Positions 1-7,563 of a DNA stretch of 64,000 nucleotides are shown piece by piece. Numbering within the stretch: the stretch's first letter is position 1; every line of letters begins with the position of its first letter. The notes below the pieces were generated by a model, which saw only the letters and a program-made list of their open reading frames with translations, searched no databases and had not been told where the DNA came from. The position numbers and the translations under genes were made by a program. Origin of the DNA: Streptomyces formicae (lineage in GTDB: Bacteria; Actinomycetota; Actinomycetes; Streptomycetales; Streptomycetaceae); assembly GCF_002556545.1 (NCBI RefSeq), contig NZ_CP022685.1, positions 3,038,001 through 3,102,000 on the forward strand, in the 5' to 3' direction.

Positions 1-303
1 GTGGCCCATCACTCCTGCGCTCTCTTGGAAGCTGAGGAGCGTGGTCTCAGGCGAGAACTGGAGAGTGAGTTCGAGCTAGAGCGCCCTGCCCTCGTTGACG
101 CGCTCCTCTTCTGCGACATGACAACCACCCCGAACGGCACACACACCACAGCGGCTAAGCGGCTTGACGAGATCGTGCAGAGATACGGTCCGGACACCGT
201 CGTCGGCCGCTTCATTCAACGTGCGGCACCCGAGATTCATGCAGCTGTGGGGCGAGTGGAGGGCCGCCTTGCTCAGGCCCCGGCCGTAGATCAGCCGATG
301 TAG
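1..303 (+). CDS. HD domain-containing protein, C-terminal part (5' end outside window)
   Basis: The reading frame is open from the first base, so the true start lies upstream. The visible 100 residues look like the C-terminal helices of an HD-domain phosphohydrolase of the type often found beside AICE Nudix genes. The stretch LLFCDMTTTPNG resembles the conserved segment after the metal site, followed by KRLDEIVQRYG and a helical tail. The HD motif itself is not in view, so catalysis cannot be checked. It converges with the Nudix gene, overlapping its end by 13 bases. The family assignment is from memory of related proteins and is moderately sure. Confidence 0.6.
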   Translation: MAHHSCALLEAEERGLRRELESEFELERPALVDALLFCDMTTTPNGTHTTAAKRLDEIVQRYGPDTVVGRFIQRAAPEIHAAVGRVEGRLAQAPAVDQPM

Positions 304-764
304 GGCTTTCCACGGGAGGCATCCAGTCCATGCTGGATACGCAGCCGCATGGATGGGTGAATGTCGAAGGTGTGGAGGTCCGCTGGGTTGACCCAGCGGA
401 CCTCCTTCGATTCGCTGCTTGTCCGCAGCGAGCCACCGACCGGGTGCGCACTGAAGCAGATCGAGAACTGTTGTCGCACCTCGCCATCGTCGTAGGCAAG
501 TACATGCTGTGGGTCGGTGTAGAGGCCCACGATGTCGTCGATCTCGACGGTTATTCCGGTCTCTTCTACAACTTCTCGTACGACGGTGTCACCGACGCGC
601 TCGCCGATGTCGTGACCGCCACCGGGGAGCGCCCACAGATCGTTATCGGTCTTGTGGATGAGCAGAACACGCCCGACCTCATCACGGACAACCGCTGTGA
701 CCGACGGGACAACAGAATTAGCCTCGGGCGCGTTCGGGTCACGGAAATAGTCGATTCGGCTCAT
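291..764 (-). CDS. Nudix hydrolase, Pif-like
   Basis: A 157-residue single-domain Nudix hydrolase. A complete Nudix box is visible at about residues 49–71 (G-x5-E-x7-REVVEETGI), so the metal-binding glutamates are present. The family cleaves nucleoside diphosphates linked to another group; the substrate cannot be read from sequence. In pSAM2 the immunity gene pif encodes a Nudix-motif protein that limits redundant transfer between element-bearing cells, and a similar role is inferred from the AICE setting. Its ATG overlaps the stop of the upstream HTH gene (ATGA), so the two are probably translated together. Confidence 0.85.
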   Translation of the reverse strand: MSRIDYFRDPNAPEANSVVPSVTAVVRDEVGRVLLIHKTDNDLWALPGGGHDIGERVGDTVVREVVEETGITVEIDDIVGLYTDPQHVLAYDDGEVRQQFSICFSAHPVGGSLRTSSESKEVRWVNPADLHTFDIHPSMRLRIQHGLDASRGKPYIG

Positions 765-1531
765 GCGTGGAGACCTCCGTAGTCAGCAGGTGAGGAAATG
801 GGCCTAGCTGACTCCCAGACCCGTTCGATGCTCTCAGCGTAGGCATCGAATAGTTCGCCACCGGGCACTCGTTGCAGATGCAGCACGGGAGCCATATACG
901 CACCGACCCCGTAGAGGTGACCGTTGGCGAGCATCTCGTCGTCCGCTCGGTAGAGCGAGTTGTAGAGCGTCGTGCTGTGGAGGCGGAACTCAACTCCTGG
1001 AAGCCCGAAGAGCGGACTGTAGTTGATGAGAGCGTTTCGAATCTTGCCCGCCATGGCGAGACCGATCCCCTCATCCTCGCCACGAACGGCTACAGCTAGA
1101 CAGTCCGGGTCTCCCAGCATGAAGCGGACCGAGACACCGACAGCCGATTTCTCTTTGACGATCCGATGAAACGTAGCATCCTCGGTGAGCCAGAAGCCGG
1201 AGTAAACGAGCACATCGAAGGACTGCGTCGCTTGCGCGTAGAGCTGTGGCCACAAACGGTTCGGTACGACGGATCGGTGCGGGTAGAGCTTGATCAGCTC
1301 AGCGTTCCCGGCTTCGGCAACTTCGGCCGAGGTCCGCTCCTCCGGCCACAAGTAGGACACCTCGCGCTGCAGGAGCGAGGCGGTCGCGTACTGGAAGCGT
1401 CGGTACGGCTTTCGGTTGGGCTCGCCGATCCAACGCTCAACCGTCTTCGCTGAGACGCCCAACCTCGTGGCCACTTGCTCGAACGTCATCCCGCTCTCGA
1501 CGATCGCGCCTCGGAGCCTCTCGTTAGGCAT
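761..1531 (-). CDS. HTH regulator with DUF5919/PLD-like C-terminal domain
   Basis: 256 residues from the ATG at 1531. An N-terminal helix-turn-helix (about residues 8–35, MTFEQVATRLGVSAKTVERW) is followed by a domain of about 150 residues with a VLVYSGFWL strand and an LYNSLYRADDEMLANGHLYG segment, typical of DUF5919-type PLD-like regions in actinobacterial XRE proteins. No HKD catalytic pair is seen, so it is probably a sensing rather than an enzymatic domain. The frame is open for another 114 codons upstream, but those residues look non-coding and the homology begins at the chosen start. It is coupled to the Nudix gene. Four ACGACTT half-sites just upstream suggest autoregulation. Confidence 0.75.
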   Translation of the reverse strand: MPNERLRGAIVESGMTFEQVATRLGVSAKTVERWIGEPNRKPYRRFQYATASLLQREVSYLWPEERTSAEVAEAGNAELIKLYPHRSVVPNRLWPQLYAQATQSFDVLVYSGFWLTEDATFHRIVKEKSAVGVSVRFMLGDPDCLAVAVRGEDEGIGLAMAGKIRNALINYSPLFGLPGVEFRLHSTTLYNSLYRADDEMLANGHLYGVGAYMAPVLHLQRVPGGELFDAYAESIERVWESARPISSPADYGGLHA

Positions 1532-1552
1532 GCCGCGAACACCCCCCTGACT

Positions 1553-1600
1553 GGGACGACTTGGGACGACTTCACCGTAGCGAAGTCGTCCACAAGTCGT
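1553..1600. promoter_or_regulatory. Cluster of four ACGACTT operator half-sites
   Basis: Two direct copies of GGGACGACTT (1553–1562 and 1563–1572) are followed by two inverted copies, AAGTCGTCC (1583–1591) and AAGTCGT (1594–1600). The cluster starts 22 bases upstream of the HTH gene's ATG (1531). Mirror-related half-sites of this kind are expected for a dimeric or tetrameric repressor; binding by the adjacent HTH protein is inferred. Confidence 0.55.
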
Positions 1601-1691
1601 ACATGTGCGAGGTCGATCGTCTTCGATCGCCAGGCCAGTCTGTAGGCACATCGAGGCGAGCGACTCGCAGAACCCCAAACGGCCATAGGGC

Positions 1692-1748
1692 TTGACGGCG
1701 CGAACCTCGCTCTGCATGATGAGGAACACGTAATACATGTTCCTCATC
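1692..1748 (+). promoter_or_regulatory. Candidate rightward promoter with 11-bp inverted repeat
   Basis: A TTGACG box (1692–1697) and a CATGAT box (1715–1720) are separated by 17 bases, pointing rightward. A perfect 11-bp inverted repeat (GATGAGGAACA at 1718–1728 and its complement at 1738–1748, spacer 9) covers the -10 box and the probable start point. It looks like an operator controlling the rightward genes. Confidence 0.45.
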
Positions 1749-2036
1749 TCGACAGTGCCCGCCTGTACCGGCGGAGCCGCACGAACCGCAGTACCCGCAC
1801 CAGTCGGAAGACCCGGGAAGGCGACGTCGTCGCACGCCGACGGGCTGGGAGCGGAACCGCTTTGAGAACTCAACAGAGTGCCGACCCAGCCGCCTGATCA
1901 CGGGTGGTCGATGGGTTGGAGGTCAGTCCGCCTCACCTCGGCAAGCAAGAGGGCGGACGCGCACGGGTTCTGTCCCCGTGTGCGGCACAGCGCACTTCAA
2001 AGTCTTCGCGGCTCATACGCTGCGACCGATTGCCTC

Positions 2037-2061
2037 CGCGGCTCGTCTCGCACGAGCCGCG
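2037..2061 (+). promoter_or_regulatory. Leader hairpin with CTCGC loop (copy 1)
   Basis: A perfect 10-bp stem (CGCGGCTCGT with its complement) closes the loop CTCGC (2047–2051). It ends 42 bases before the ATG at 2104. A second hairpin with the same loop and closing pairs lies at 2853–2873, at a similar distance before another small gene, and both are followed by a GAGGGGA tract. This points to a repeated leader RNA element. Confidence 0.5.
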
Positions 2062-2103
2062 CAGAGGGGAGTCGGAAGTTCCCTCTACTGCCTGGGAGTT
2101 CAC

Positions 2104-2565
2104 ATGACCGCCACGCTTATCGCGGTGCTCGGCACGCTCGCCGGTGCCGTCGTCGCCGGGTTCATGCAGTACCTGACCACCGCCCGCACCGCGCAGAAGG
2201 CCACCGCCGAACAGCGCAGGCAGGCTCTGGCGGCCGCGGTTCCCGCACTGCTTACCGCGCTGGCTCGCCACCGCGAACAGCAGTACCTGAAGCTCGTGGC
2301 CCGCCGTGAGGCGCAGGCCGACACTGCCGAAGCGCGTCAGGCCCGCTACGCGGCCCGGACCGCCGTCACCAGCGCCATGGACACCCTCTACATGACCACG
2401 CAGGACAGCGAACTCCTCGCGGCCGCGCAGGAAGCGGTGGACGCCGCGATGGCGCTGGGAGACGCGGCGGAGAGCGAGTTGGACGCGGCGGGTCTGCGGG
2501 CCCGTCAGGCGCACACCGCGCTGCGCACCGCCGGTGCCCGCGGCATCTACGTCCCCGCCGCCTGA
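2104..2565 (+). CDS. Membrane-anchored small protein, possibly KilB/Spd-like
   Basis: 153 residues starting at the ATG at 2104, preceded by a GGGAG ribosome site. One N-terminal membrane segment (about residues 2–22, TLIAVLGTLAGAVVAGFM) is followed by a long Ala/Arg/Glu-rich region likely to be helical or coiled coil. The layout resembles small plasmid spread proteins of the KilB type in Streptomyces, but I cannot confirm homology. As first gene of the rightward run it may help intramycelial spread. Function is otherwise unknown. Confidence 0.6.
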   Translation: MTATLIAVLGTLAGAVVAGFMQYLTTARTAQKATAEQRRQALAAAVPALLTALARHREQQYLKLVARREAQADTAEARQARYAARTAVTSAMDTLYMTTQDSELLAAAQEAVDAAMALGDAAESELDAAGLRARQAHTALRTAGARGIYVPAA

Positions 2566-2657
2566 ATGCCCTGATCAGCCCCGGAACCCACGCCGCGAGG
2601 GCGCCGATCGACTCGGGCCCGGGGCGCGACCGAATCCCCCAAACCGAGAGGACTCCC

Positions 2658-2840
2658 ATGAGCAAGTACAAGGTCACGCTCAGCGTGGCGGTCGACGGAC
2701 TGCCCGGGACCGTGACGGCGGACGTGATTGCGTCCACGCCGGAGCACGCTCGAGACACCCTCGCCAACGACTCGCGAATCGGCGGGAGCGGCTTCGTCGT
2801 CGACCGCTGTGACTACACCGCCGAGCAGATCGACGACTGA
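2658..2840 (+). CDS. Small hypothetical AICE protein
   Basis: 60 residues, with a good ribosome site (GAGAGGA) seven bases before the ATG. The sequence begins MSKYKVTLSVAVDG and looks like a small alpha/beta domain with an acidic end (EQIDD). There are no metal motifs or membrane segments. Small genes of this kind are usual in the transfer region of AICEs. No function can be assigned. Confidence 0.6.
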   Translation: MSKYKVTLSVAVDGLPGTVTADVIASTPEHARDTLANDSRIGGSGFVVDRCDYTAEQIDD

Positions 2841-2852
2841 CGGCTGCCCAAT

Positions 2853-2873
2853 CCGCCCGTCTCGCACGGGCGG
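2853..2873 (+). promoter_or_regulatory. Leader hairpin with CTCGC loop (copy 2)
   Basis: A perfect 8-bp stem (CCGCCCGT and its complement) closes the loop CTCGC (2861–2865). It ends 46 bases before the ATG at 2920 and 12 bases after the previous stop codon. Stem bases differ from copy 1 at 2037–2061, but loop and closing pairs are the same. It could act as an attenuator, a processing site or a weak terminator. Confidence 0.5.
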
Positions 2874-2919
2874 TGAGGGGAACCGCTCAGCGTTCCAACC
2901 TGACCGAAGGGAGCCCGTC

Positions 2920-3096
2920 ATGGGTCTGTTCAACCGTAGCGATCTGTCCGACGACGATCTGGCGCAGAGCATGCAGCTGGAGTCGGAGATGGCGGCGGAC
3001 GCGCACCTGCTGGGCAATCACCAGCGTGAGGATGCGGCGCACGCCAGCCTCAACGAGAACCTCGATGAGGCGGAGCAGCGCGGCTGGTCCCGCTGA
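2920..3096 (+). CDS. Small acidic hypothetical protein
   Basis: 58 residues from the ATG at 2920, with GAAGGGAG as ribosome site. The sequence starts MGLFNRSDLSDDDLAQSM and is Asp/Glu/Ala-rich, probably all helical. Its stop overlaps the next ATG (TGATG), so the two genes are coupled. No function can be assigned. Confidence 0.55.
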   Translation: MGLFNRSDLSDDDLAQSMQLESEMAADAHLLGNHQREDAAHASLNENLDEAEQRGWSR

Positions 3097-3266
3097 TGAA
3101 GCCTCCACCCCCGGGGCAGTGCCGCCAGTGCTGGTCGCACGCCTACGACAAGAGCATCCACCGCCGCCTTGCTCCTGATCAGGAGTGCGCGGGGTGCCTG
3201 GATCACGCGTACAACGGCTGCCCGCCCGAAGGCCGGGTGCCCAAGAAGGAGTCCATCTGGTGGTGA
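3096..3266 (+). CDS. Small Cys-rich (zinc-binding-like) protein
   Basis: 56 residues, coupled to the preceding gene by a TGATG overlap. Two Cys pairs are visible, CRQC (residues 9–12) and CAGC (31–34), each followed by a similar stretch (WSHAYDKS and LDHAYNGC). The protein thus looks like two copies of a small zinc-knuckle unit. It ends in Trp-Trp. The role is unknown; small zinc-binding proteins are common in AICE transfer regions. Confidence 0.5.
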   Translation: MKPPPPGQCRQCWSHAYDKSIHRRLAPDQECAGCLDHAYNGCPPEGRVPKKESIWW

Positions 3267-3362
3267 TCGCCGCGCTGCTCATCGCCACCGTCTGAGGCCC
3301 GCCTCCGGGGCGCCGGTCCCGCTTCGCAGTCCTTCTCCTCTTCCTCCTTCCTGGAGTTCGTC

Positions 3363-4136
3363 ATGGCTGAACGCACCTTCGTCTCCGCGACGTCCGGTCC
3401 GGTCGTGCTGGGGTTGTCCCTGCCGGTCGGTCACGTGCACGTCCACGTCGGCACTCAATTCGGCAAGGCCCGCGTCTACCTGGAAACCGACGACAGCACC
3501 GGCCCCGCCGCGGACGCGGTGCGCGGGGCCCGCACCGAGCAGAACGGGCAAGCCTTCGGCATCGAGGTCCCGGAGATGCCCGGCAACGTGATGACGCAGA
3601 GCGTCCGCGGTCACCGCGTCGTGCAGAGCATGGGCACCGTGTACGGGTCGGTCACCGGCGTGAGCATCGTCAACGGTCGTGTCATCAGCGGGAGTTCGCA
3701 GGGCATGGCCACGGTCAGTCCGATCACGGCGAACGTGTTCCTGCCCGCCGGGTCCTCCCTGGCGTTCGTCACCACCTCCGGCGATGCCAAGGTCTTCGGC
3801 TATGTCGACGCGCTGGAGTTCCGGTCCGTCTCCGGCGATCTGCACGCCGATGGGGTGCAGACGCTCACGGCCCGCACCACGTCGGGGGATGTGGTGGTGG
3901 GCCGGGCCACCGGCACGGTCACCGCGCAGAGCGTCTCCGGCGACATCGACATCAACCTGTACGACGGTCGCCAAGCCGAACTGCACACCACCTCCGGCGA
4001 CATCGAAGTGAAGGCCACCCCCGCCGCGTCCGGCTCTCTGGGCGCGCACAGCGTCTCGGGGAATGTCCGCTTGTTCGGCACCGGCCACCTGCGGGTGGGC
4101 GCGGACAGCCTCTCCGGCCGGGTCCGCAGGAACTGA
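3363..4136 (+). CDS. DUF4097-family beta-strand repeat protein
   Basis: 257 residues of repeated short beta-strand units with the recurring motifs TTSGD and SVSGD/SVSGN (about residues 139–245), the hallmark of DUF4097/DUF4098 right-handed beta-helix proteins. There is no signal peptide or membrane segment, so it is probably cytoplasmic. Such proteins recur in Streptomyces AICEs, but their function is unknown. The ATG follows TGGAG by six bases. A structured hairpin follows the gene. Confidence 0.8.
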   Translation: MAERTFVSATSGPVVLGLSLPVGHVHVHVGTQFGKARVYLETDDSTGPAADAVRGARTEQNGQAFGIEVPEMPGNVMTQSVRGHRVVQSMGTVYGSVTGVSIVNGRVISGSSQGMATVSPITANVFLPAGSSLAFVTTSGDAKVFGYVDALEFRSVSGDLHADGVQTLTARTTSGDVVVGRATGTVTAQSVSGDIDINLYDGRQAELHTTSGDIEVKATPAASGSLGAHSVSGNVRLFGTGHLRVGADSLSGRVRRN

Positions 4137-4153
4137 ACCTGCCGCCCCTCTCC

Positions 4154-4202
4154 GGGCCGGGCCCGGGTGCCGTCTCGCCAAAGCCTGCACCTCGCCCGGC
4201 CC
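4154..4202 (+). ncRNA. GC hairpin with conserved 16-nt loop (copy A)
   Basis: An outer stem of 9 bp (GGGCCGGGC, 4154–4162, with 4194–4202) and an inner GGTGC/GCACC helix (4166–4170, 4187–4191) present the loop CGTCTCGCCAAAGCCT (4171–4186). The same 16-base loop sits on a different, perfectly paired 14-bp stem at 12930–12973. Different stems with an identical loop mean the structure itself is kept. It lies 32 bases upstream of the next start codon. Whether it is a leader element, a terminator or a protein-binding site is not known. Confidence 0.55.
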
Positions 4203-4233
4203 CTTCTCCCGTCCCTCCCCATCAGGAGTCCTC

Positions 4234-4527
4234 ATGCGTAGCTACGTCGGCGGCCAGGTGGCCGTCACCAGTACTGATTTCGTCGAACTCGCCCTGGGCA
4301 CGCCGCTTGAGCTGTGGCTGGGGGTGGAGGGCGAAAGCGAGATGGAGCGCGCGGCCCGTCTGGACGCGGCCCGCGACATCCTCGCGGAGAACCCGCACCT
4401 GCCCGACGACGCGGTCCGCATCGCCGCCGAAGCGATCGAGGCGCACGCGCCGGAACTCTTCAACGTCGTACCCCTGTCCCCGGCGACGCCCCGTCGCGAG
4501 CGGGTCCGCAAGGGGGCGGCGGCATGA
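4234..4527 (+). CDS. Hypothetical AICE protein
   Basis: 97 residues from an ATG with the ribosome site AGGAG. The N-terminal part (MRSYVGGQVAVTSTDFVELALGTP) is followed by an acidic, helical middle (EGESEMERAARLDAARDILAENPHLPDDAVRIA). The stop overlaps the next ATG, so it is the first gene of a coupled chain of four (to 6039). No known domain is recognised. Confidence 0.6.
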   Translation: MRSYVGGQVAVTSTDFVELALGTPLELWLGVEGESEMERAARLDAARDILAENPHLPDDAVRIAAEAIEAHAPELFNVVPLSPATPRRERVRKGAAA

Positions 4528-4727
4528 AGGATCAGCTCTCCCCGCAGGGCTGGCCCCTGGTGCTCATCGTGGTCGGCTCGCTCATCATGGTGGGCGCCAC
4601 CGTTCTCACGTTCGCCACCGGTGAGCCGCTGTGGCGGTACGCGATCACCGGGGGCGGCCTCGCCCACTTCGCCGGATGGCTGCTCGATGAGCGTCGGCTG
4701 CGCCCTGTGGGGGGCGGTGCCCGATGA
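4524..4727 (+). CDS. Small two-helix membrane protein
   Basis: 67 residues, coupled by ATGA overlaps at both ends. Two hydrophobic stretches are seen, about residues 9–29 (WPLVLIVVGSLIMVGATVL) and 38–52 (AITGGGLAHFAGWLL), with a basic C-terminus. It lies directly before the DUF2637 membrane protein, suggesting the two act together in the membrane, perhaps in spreading. Function is not known. Confidence 0.6.
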   Translation: MKDQLSPQGWPLVLIVVGSLIMVGATVLTFATGEPLWRYAITGGGLAHFAGWLLDERRLRPVGGGAR

Positions 4728-5710
4728 CCGCCCTCGCCACCACCGAGCGTTCCGCAGTCCCGCCGCTGACGCGGCCGGAGTTGGGGCTGGCCGGGATCGG
4801 CGCCGCGGCTGCGGCCGGGGTCGGCTCGCTCGGCTTCATCGCCTCGTTCGATGCCGTATCGGCTGCCGCGCTGCGCTGGGGGTTCGCCTCGCCGTGGATG
4901 CTGCCGGTCGGTATCGACGTGGCCATCCCGGTGTTCACCGTCGCCAACCTCCTGCTGATCCGGATGGACATGGCGCTGGCCTGGGTCCGGTTCGTGCCCT
5001 GGGTCCTCACCCTGATCACGTGCGGGCTGAACGTGGCGGCCGGGCACAGCCTGTGGGCGAAGATCGCGCACGGCACCATGCCGCTGCTGTGGGTGGTTTT
5101 TTCCGAGATCGGCGCACACATCTACGCCGTACGGATCGGCGCGGTGACCGGACGCCGGATGGACAAGATCCGGGCAAGTCGCTGGCTGCTCGCCCCGGTC
5201 ACGACGTTCGCGCTGTGGCGGCGCATGACGCTGTGGGAGATCACCTCCTACGCCGATGCGCTCACCCGTGAGCGGGAGCGGCAGTTGGCCCGCGCGGACC
5301 TGCGCGAGCGGCACGGTCGCCGCTGGCGCTCGAAGACACCACGGCGCGCCCGCGTCCTGCTCCGTCTTGGCGAACTCGCCCCCGCCGACGAGGAAGAGCG
5401 GCAGGACGAGCAGGTGACGCCGAACGACGAGCAGACCGACCCGAACCGGCGGCGCAAGGCCGCGTCCGGCGCGCGCCGCCGCACGGGCAAGAGCCCGCGC
5501 CGCGGCCCGGACACCCTGCTCGCCGAGGCCCGGACGCTGACGGCGGCCTGGAGTGATGAGGGGGTCGACAACGCGGAGGCGCTGCGCAAGGCCCTGCGCT
5601 GCGGCGCCAAGCCCGCCCGGCAGATCCGCGACCTGCTGACCGCCGAGCGCGCCAAGAAGGCACTGCACGCCGTCGACACCACCAACACCGGTGAGGGGGT
5701 GGCGGCATGA
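4724..5710 (+). CDS. DUF2637 domain-containing membrane protein (Spd-like)
   Basis: 328 residues. The N-terminal half has about four membrane helices (about residues 23–45, 57–80, 89–108 and 121–140), matching the DUF2637 family found in actinobacterial plasmids, AICEs and phages. The cytoplasmic C-terminal half is highly charged (EERQDEQVTPNDEQ, then an RRR-rich segment) and ends in a helical domain with HTH-like spacing (DNAEALRKALRCGAKPARQI). It probably takes part in transfer or spreading, an inference from its place between small membrane genes and tra. It is coupled on both sides. Confidence 0.8.
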   Translation: MTALATTERSAVPPLTRPELGLAGIGAAAAAGVGSLGFIASFDAVSAAALRWGFASPWMLPVGIDVAIPVFTVANLLLIRMDMALAWVRFVPWVLTLITCGLNVAAGHSLWAKIAHGTMPLLWVVFSEIGAHIYAVRIGAVTGRRMDKIRASRWLLAPVTTFALWRRMTLWEITSYADALTRERERQLARADLRERHGRRWRSKTPRRARVLLRLGELAPADEEERQDEQVTPNDEQTDPNRRRKAASGARRRTGKSPRRGPDTLLAEARTLTAAWSDEGVDNAEALRKALRCGAKPARQIRDLLTAERAKKALHAVDTTNTGEGVAA

Positions 5711-6039
5711 GCGAGCCCCTGACCGGCACCGCCACCTGGCGTCCGGTGATGGTGGCGGCGGGCTTCCGCTGCCAGTGCACCGGGGCGTGCGGCAACCCGC
5801 ACGCCAAGGGCGGCGGGCGCTGCCCGCGCGAGCACGACCACTACACCAGCAAGCACCACGGGCGCCGGATTCGGCTCATCGCCGCCCCCACCGACCCGCT
5901 CGCCACCCCGGTGGCGGCCGCCGCGCTGCCCGCCACGGACCTGGTGGCGTGGTGCCCGAAGTGCCACGCCGCCGCCGCCCGCGCCGCGCGCAAGCAGGCG
6001 GCCCCGGCTGTCGAGGCGTCGGGCCTGTTCGAGCTGTGA
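5707..6039 (+). CDS. Cys/His-rich zinc-binding protein
   Basis: 110 residues, coupled to the DUF2637 gene. A Cys/His cluster in the first half (CQCTGACG, CPREHDHY, KHHG) and a second pair later (CPKCH, residues 88–92) suggest a zinc-bound fold resembling HNH-type treble clefs, though the catalytic His-Asn-His order is not evident. It lies 28 bases before the methyltransferase. A nuclease role is possible but unproven. Confidence 0.6.
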   Translation: MSEPLTGTATWRPVMVAAGFRCQCTGACGNPHAKGGGRCPREHDHYTSKHHGRRIRLIAAPTDPLATPVAAAALPATDLVAWCPKCHAAAARAARKQAAPAVEASGLFEL

Positions 6040-6067
6040 CCACCACGGAGTTGTATGGGAGTTGGGC

Positions 6068-7555
6068 ATGAGCCTGACGTTCACCGATCTGTTCTGCGGC
6101 GCGGGCGGCTCTTCCACGGGCCTGGTCGCCGCCGGGTATGACCTCAAGCTCGCCGCGAACCACTGGCAGCGGGCGATCGAGACGCACGCGGCCAACCACC
6201 CGGACGCCGATCACCTGATCGCCGACATCAACAACTACGACATGCGGCGCCTGCCCAAGACGGACGTGCTGTGGGCCTCGCCGATCTGCACCGAGATCTC
6301 CCCGGCGGGCGGACGTAAGCGCACCCATGGCCAGCTCGCCTTCGACCTGGAAGAACACGGCCACGTCGCGGACGCGGCGTGGGAGCGGACCCGGGCGACC
6401 GCCTACGACGTCATCCGGGCCACCGAAGTGCACCGCTACCGGGCGGTGCTGTGCGAGAACGTCCTGGAGTTCGTCGTCGACTGGGAGCTGTTCGACTGGT
6501 GGCGCAAGGGCATGGAACTGCTCGGCTACCGCTCCCAGATCGTGTCGGTGTCCTCCGCGCACGTGGGCGGGCCCGACAACCCGGCCGCTCCCCAGTGGCG
6601 CGACCGGATCTATGTGGTGTTCACCCGCACCGACGTCCCCGAGCCCGACCTGCGGCCCACCCCGCTCGCCTGGTGCCCCGAGTGCGGGCAGGACGTGGCG
6701 GCCGTGCAGTCGTGGCGCAACGGCCGCCGGGTGGGCAAGTACAAACAGCAATACGACTACCGCTGCCCCCGCGCCGCGTGCCGTCACGCGCTCGTGGAAC
6801 CCTACGTACGCCCGGCCGCCTCCATCATCGACTGGACGAACCTGGGGGTGCGGATCGGGGACCGGGCCGCGCACAAGCTGCGCCCGCTCGCCGCGAACAC
6901 CGTCAAGCGGATCCGCGCCGGCCTGTCCCTGCTCGGTCAGCAGCGCATGGTGCTCACCGTCAACCACGGCGGCCACGACGGGCGGGCCACGCCCGCCGAC
7001 GCCGCGCCGCTCGCCGCCCGCACGGTGAGAATCGGCGACGCGGTCCTGGTCCCGGCGGGCGGCACCTGGAACACCACCTCCACCACGACCAGTGAGCCGA
7101 TGCGGACCCGGCTGGCCAACCCCAAGGGCTTCGAGGCCCTCCTCACCCCGCCGCAGGCCGATGACTCGTTCATCGTCACCCTGCGCCGCAACGCCACCGC
7201 CCGCCCGGTCACCGCCCCGGTGGACACCGTCACCGGACAGGGGCGCCATCACTGGCTGGTCATCCCCTACCGCAACGCGGCCACCAAGTCGGCTGCCGAG
7301 CCCCTGCACACCCTGGGCACGGTCGACTCCGCCGCACTGCTCGGTCCCGCGCCCGCGCTGGAGGACTGCCACTACCGGATGATCCAGCCCCGCGAACAGC
7401 TCCTCGCACAGCGCTTCCCCGACACCTACGTCGTCCACGGCAACAAGGGCGAACAGACCATGCAGGCCGGGAACGCCGTCTCCTGCAACGTCGCCCAATG
7501 GGTCGGCCAACGGGTCGCCGACGCCCTCGCCCGTACCGCAGCCAACGCCGCCTAG
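6068..7555 (+). CDS. DNA (cytosine-5) methyltransferase, solitary
   Basis: 495 residues from the ATG at 6068 (GGAG six bases upstream; a TTG two codons earlier is less likely). Motif I is FCGAGGSSTG (residues 9–18), the catalytic cysteine lies in ASPICTE (Cys74), motif VI is ENV (130–132), motif VIII is QWRDRIYVVF, and motif X is GNAVSCNVAQ. Motif IV has SPxC instead of the usual PPC. The target-recognition region contains four cysteines (CPEC, then CPRAAC), a zinc-ribbon-like insert. No restriction enzyme is nearby, so it probably protects the element during transfer or marks its own DNA rather than forming a restriction system. Confidence 0.9.
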   Translation: MSLTFTDLFCGAGGSSTGLVAAGYDLKLAANHWQRAIETHAANHPDADHLIADINNYDMRRLPKTDVLWASPICTEISPAGGRKRTHGQLAFDLEEHGHVADAAWERTRATAYDVIRATEVHRYRAVLCENVLEFVVDWELFDWWRKGMELLGYRSQIVSVSSAHVGGPDNPAAPQWRDRIYVVFTRTDVPEPDLRPTPLAWCPECGQDVAAVQSWRNGRRVGKYKQQYDYRCPRAACRHALVEPYVRPAASIIDWTNLGVRIGDRAAHKLRPLAANTVKRIRAGLSLLGQQRMVLTVNHGGHDGRATPADAAPLAARTVRIGDAVLVPAGGTWNTTSTTTSEPMRTRLANPKGFEALLTPPQADDSFIVTLRRNATARPVTAPVDTVTGQGRHHWLVIPYRNAATKSAAEPLHTLGTVDSAALLGPAPALEDCHYRMIQPREQLLAQRFPDTYVVHGNKGEQTMQAGNAVSCNVAQWVGQRVADALARTAANAA

Positions 7556-7563
7556 GCAAGAGC

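Larger units (their letters stand above)
1532..2103. other. 572-bp divergent regulatory region of the AICE
   Basis: No convincing gene is present between the leftward HTH gene and the rightward small-gene run. The region holds four ACGACTT half-sites (1553–1600), a promoter-like pair with a perfect inverted repeat (1692–1748), an imperfect GC-rich hairpin around 1955–1983 and a strong hairpin at 2037–2061. It is probably the main switch for the rightward transfer operon. Confidence 0.6.

Noticed and set aside
1532..1873. Upstream extension of the HTH gene by 114 codons
   Set aside because: The added residues do not look like protein and would cover the operator sites; the ATG at 1531 begins the conserved domain.
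2037..2061. Rho-independent terminator of an upstream gene
   Set aside because: There is no rightward gene before it and no T-run; the repeated CTCGC loop ahead of starts favours a leader element.
3263..3295. Ten-codon hydrophobic reading frame (GTG start, IAALLIATV) overlapping the stop of the Cys-rich gene
   Set aside because: The overlap looks like coupling, but the frame is too short to separate from chance; translation data would be needed.
5707..6039. HNH homing endonuclease
   Set aside because: Cys/His spacing suggests zinc binding, but the catalytic His-Asn-His order cannot be found.
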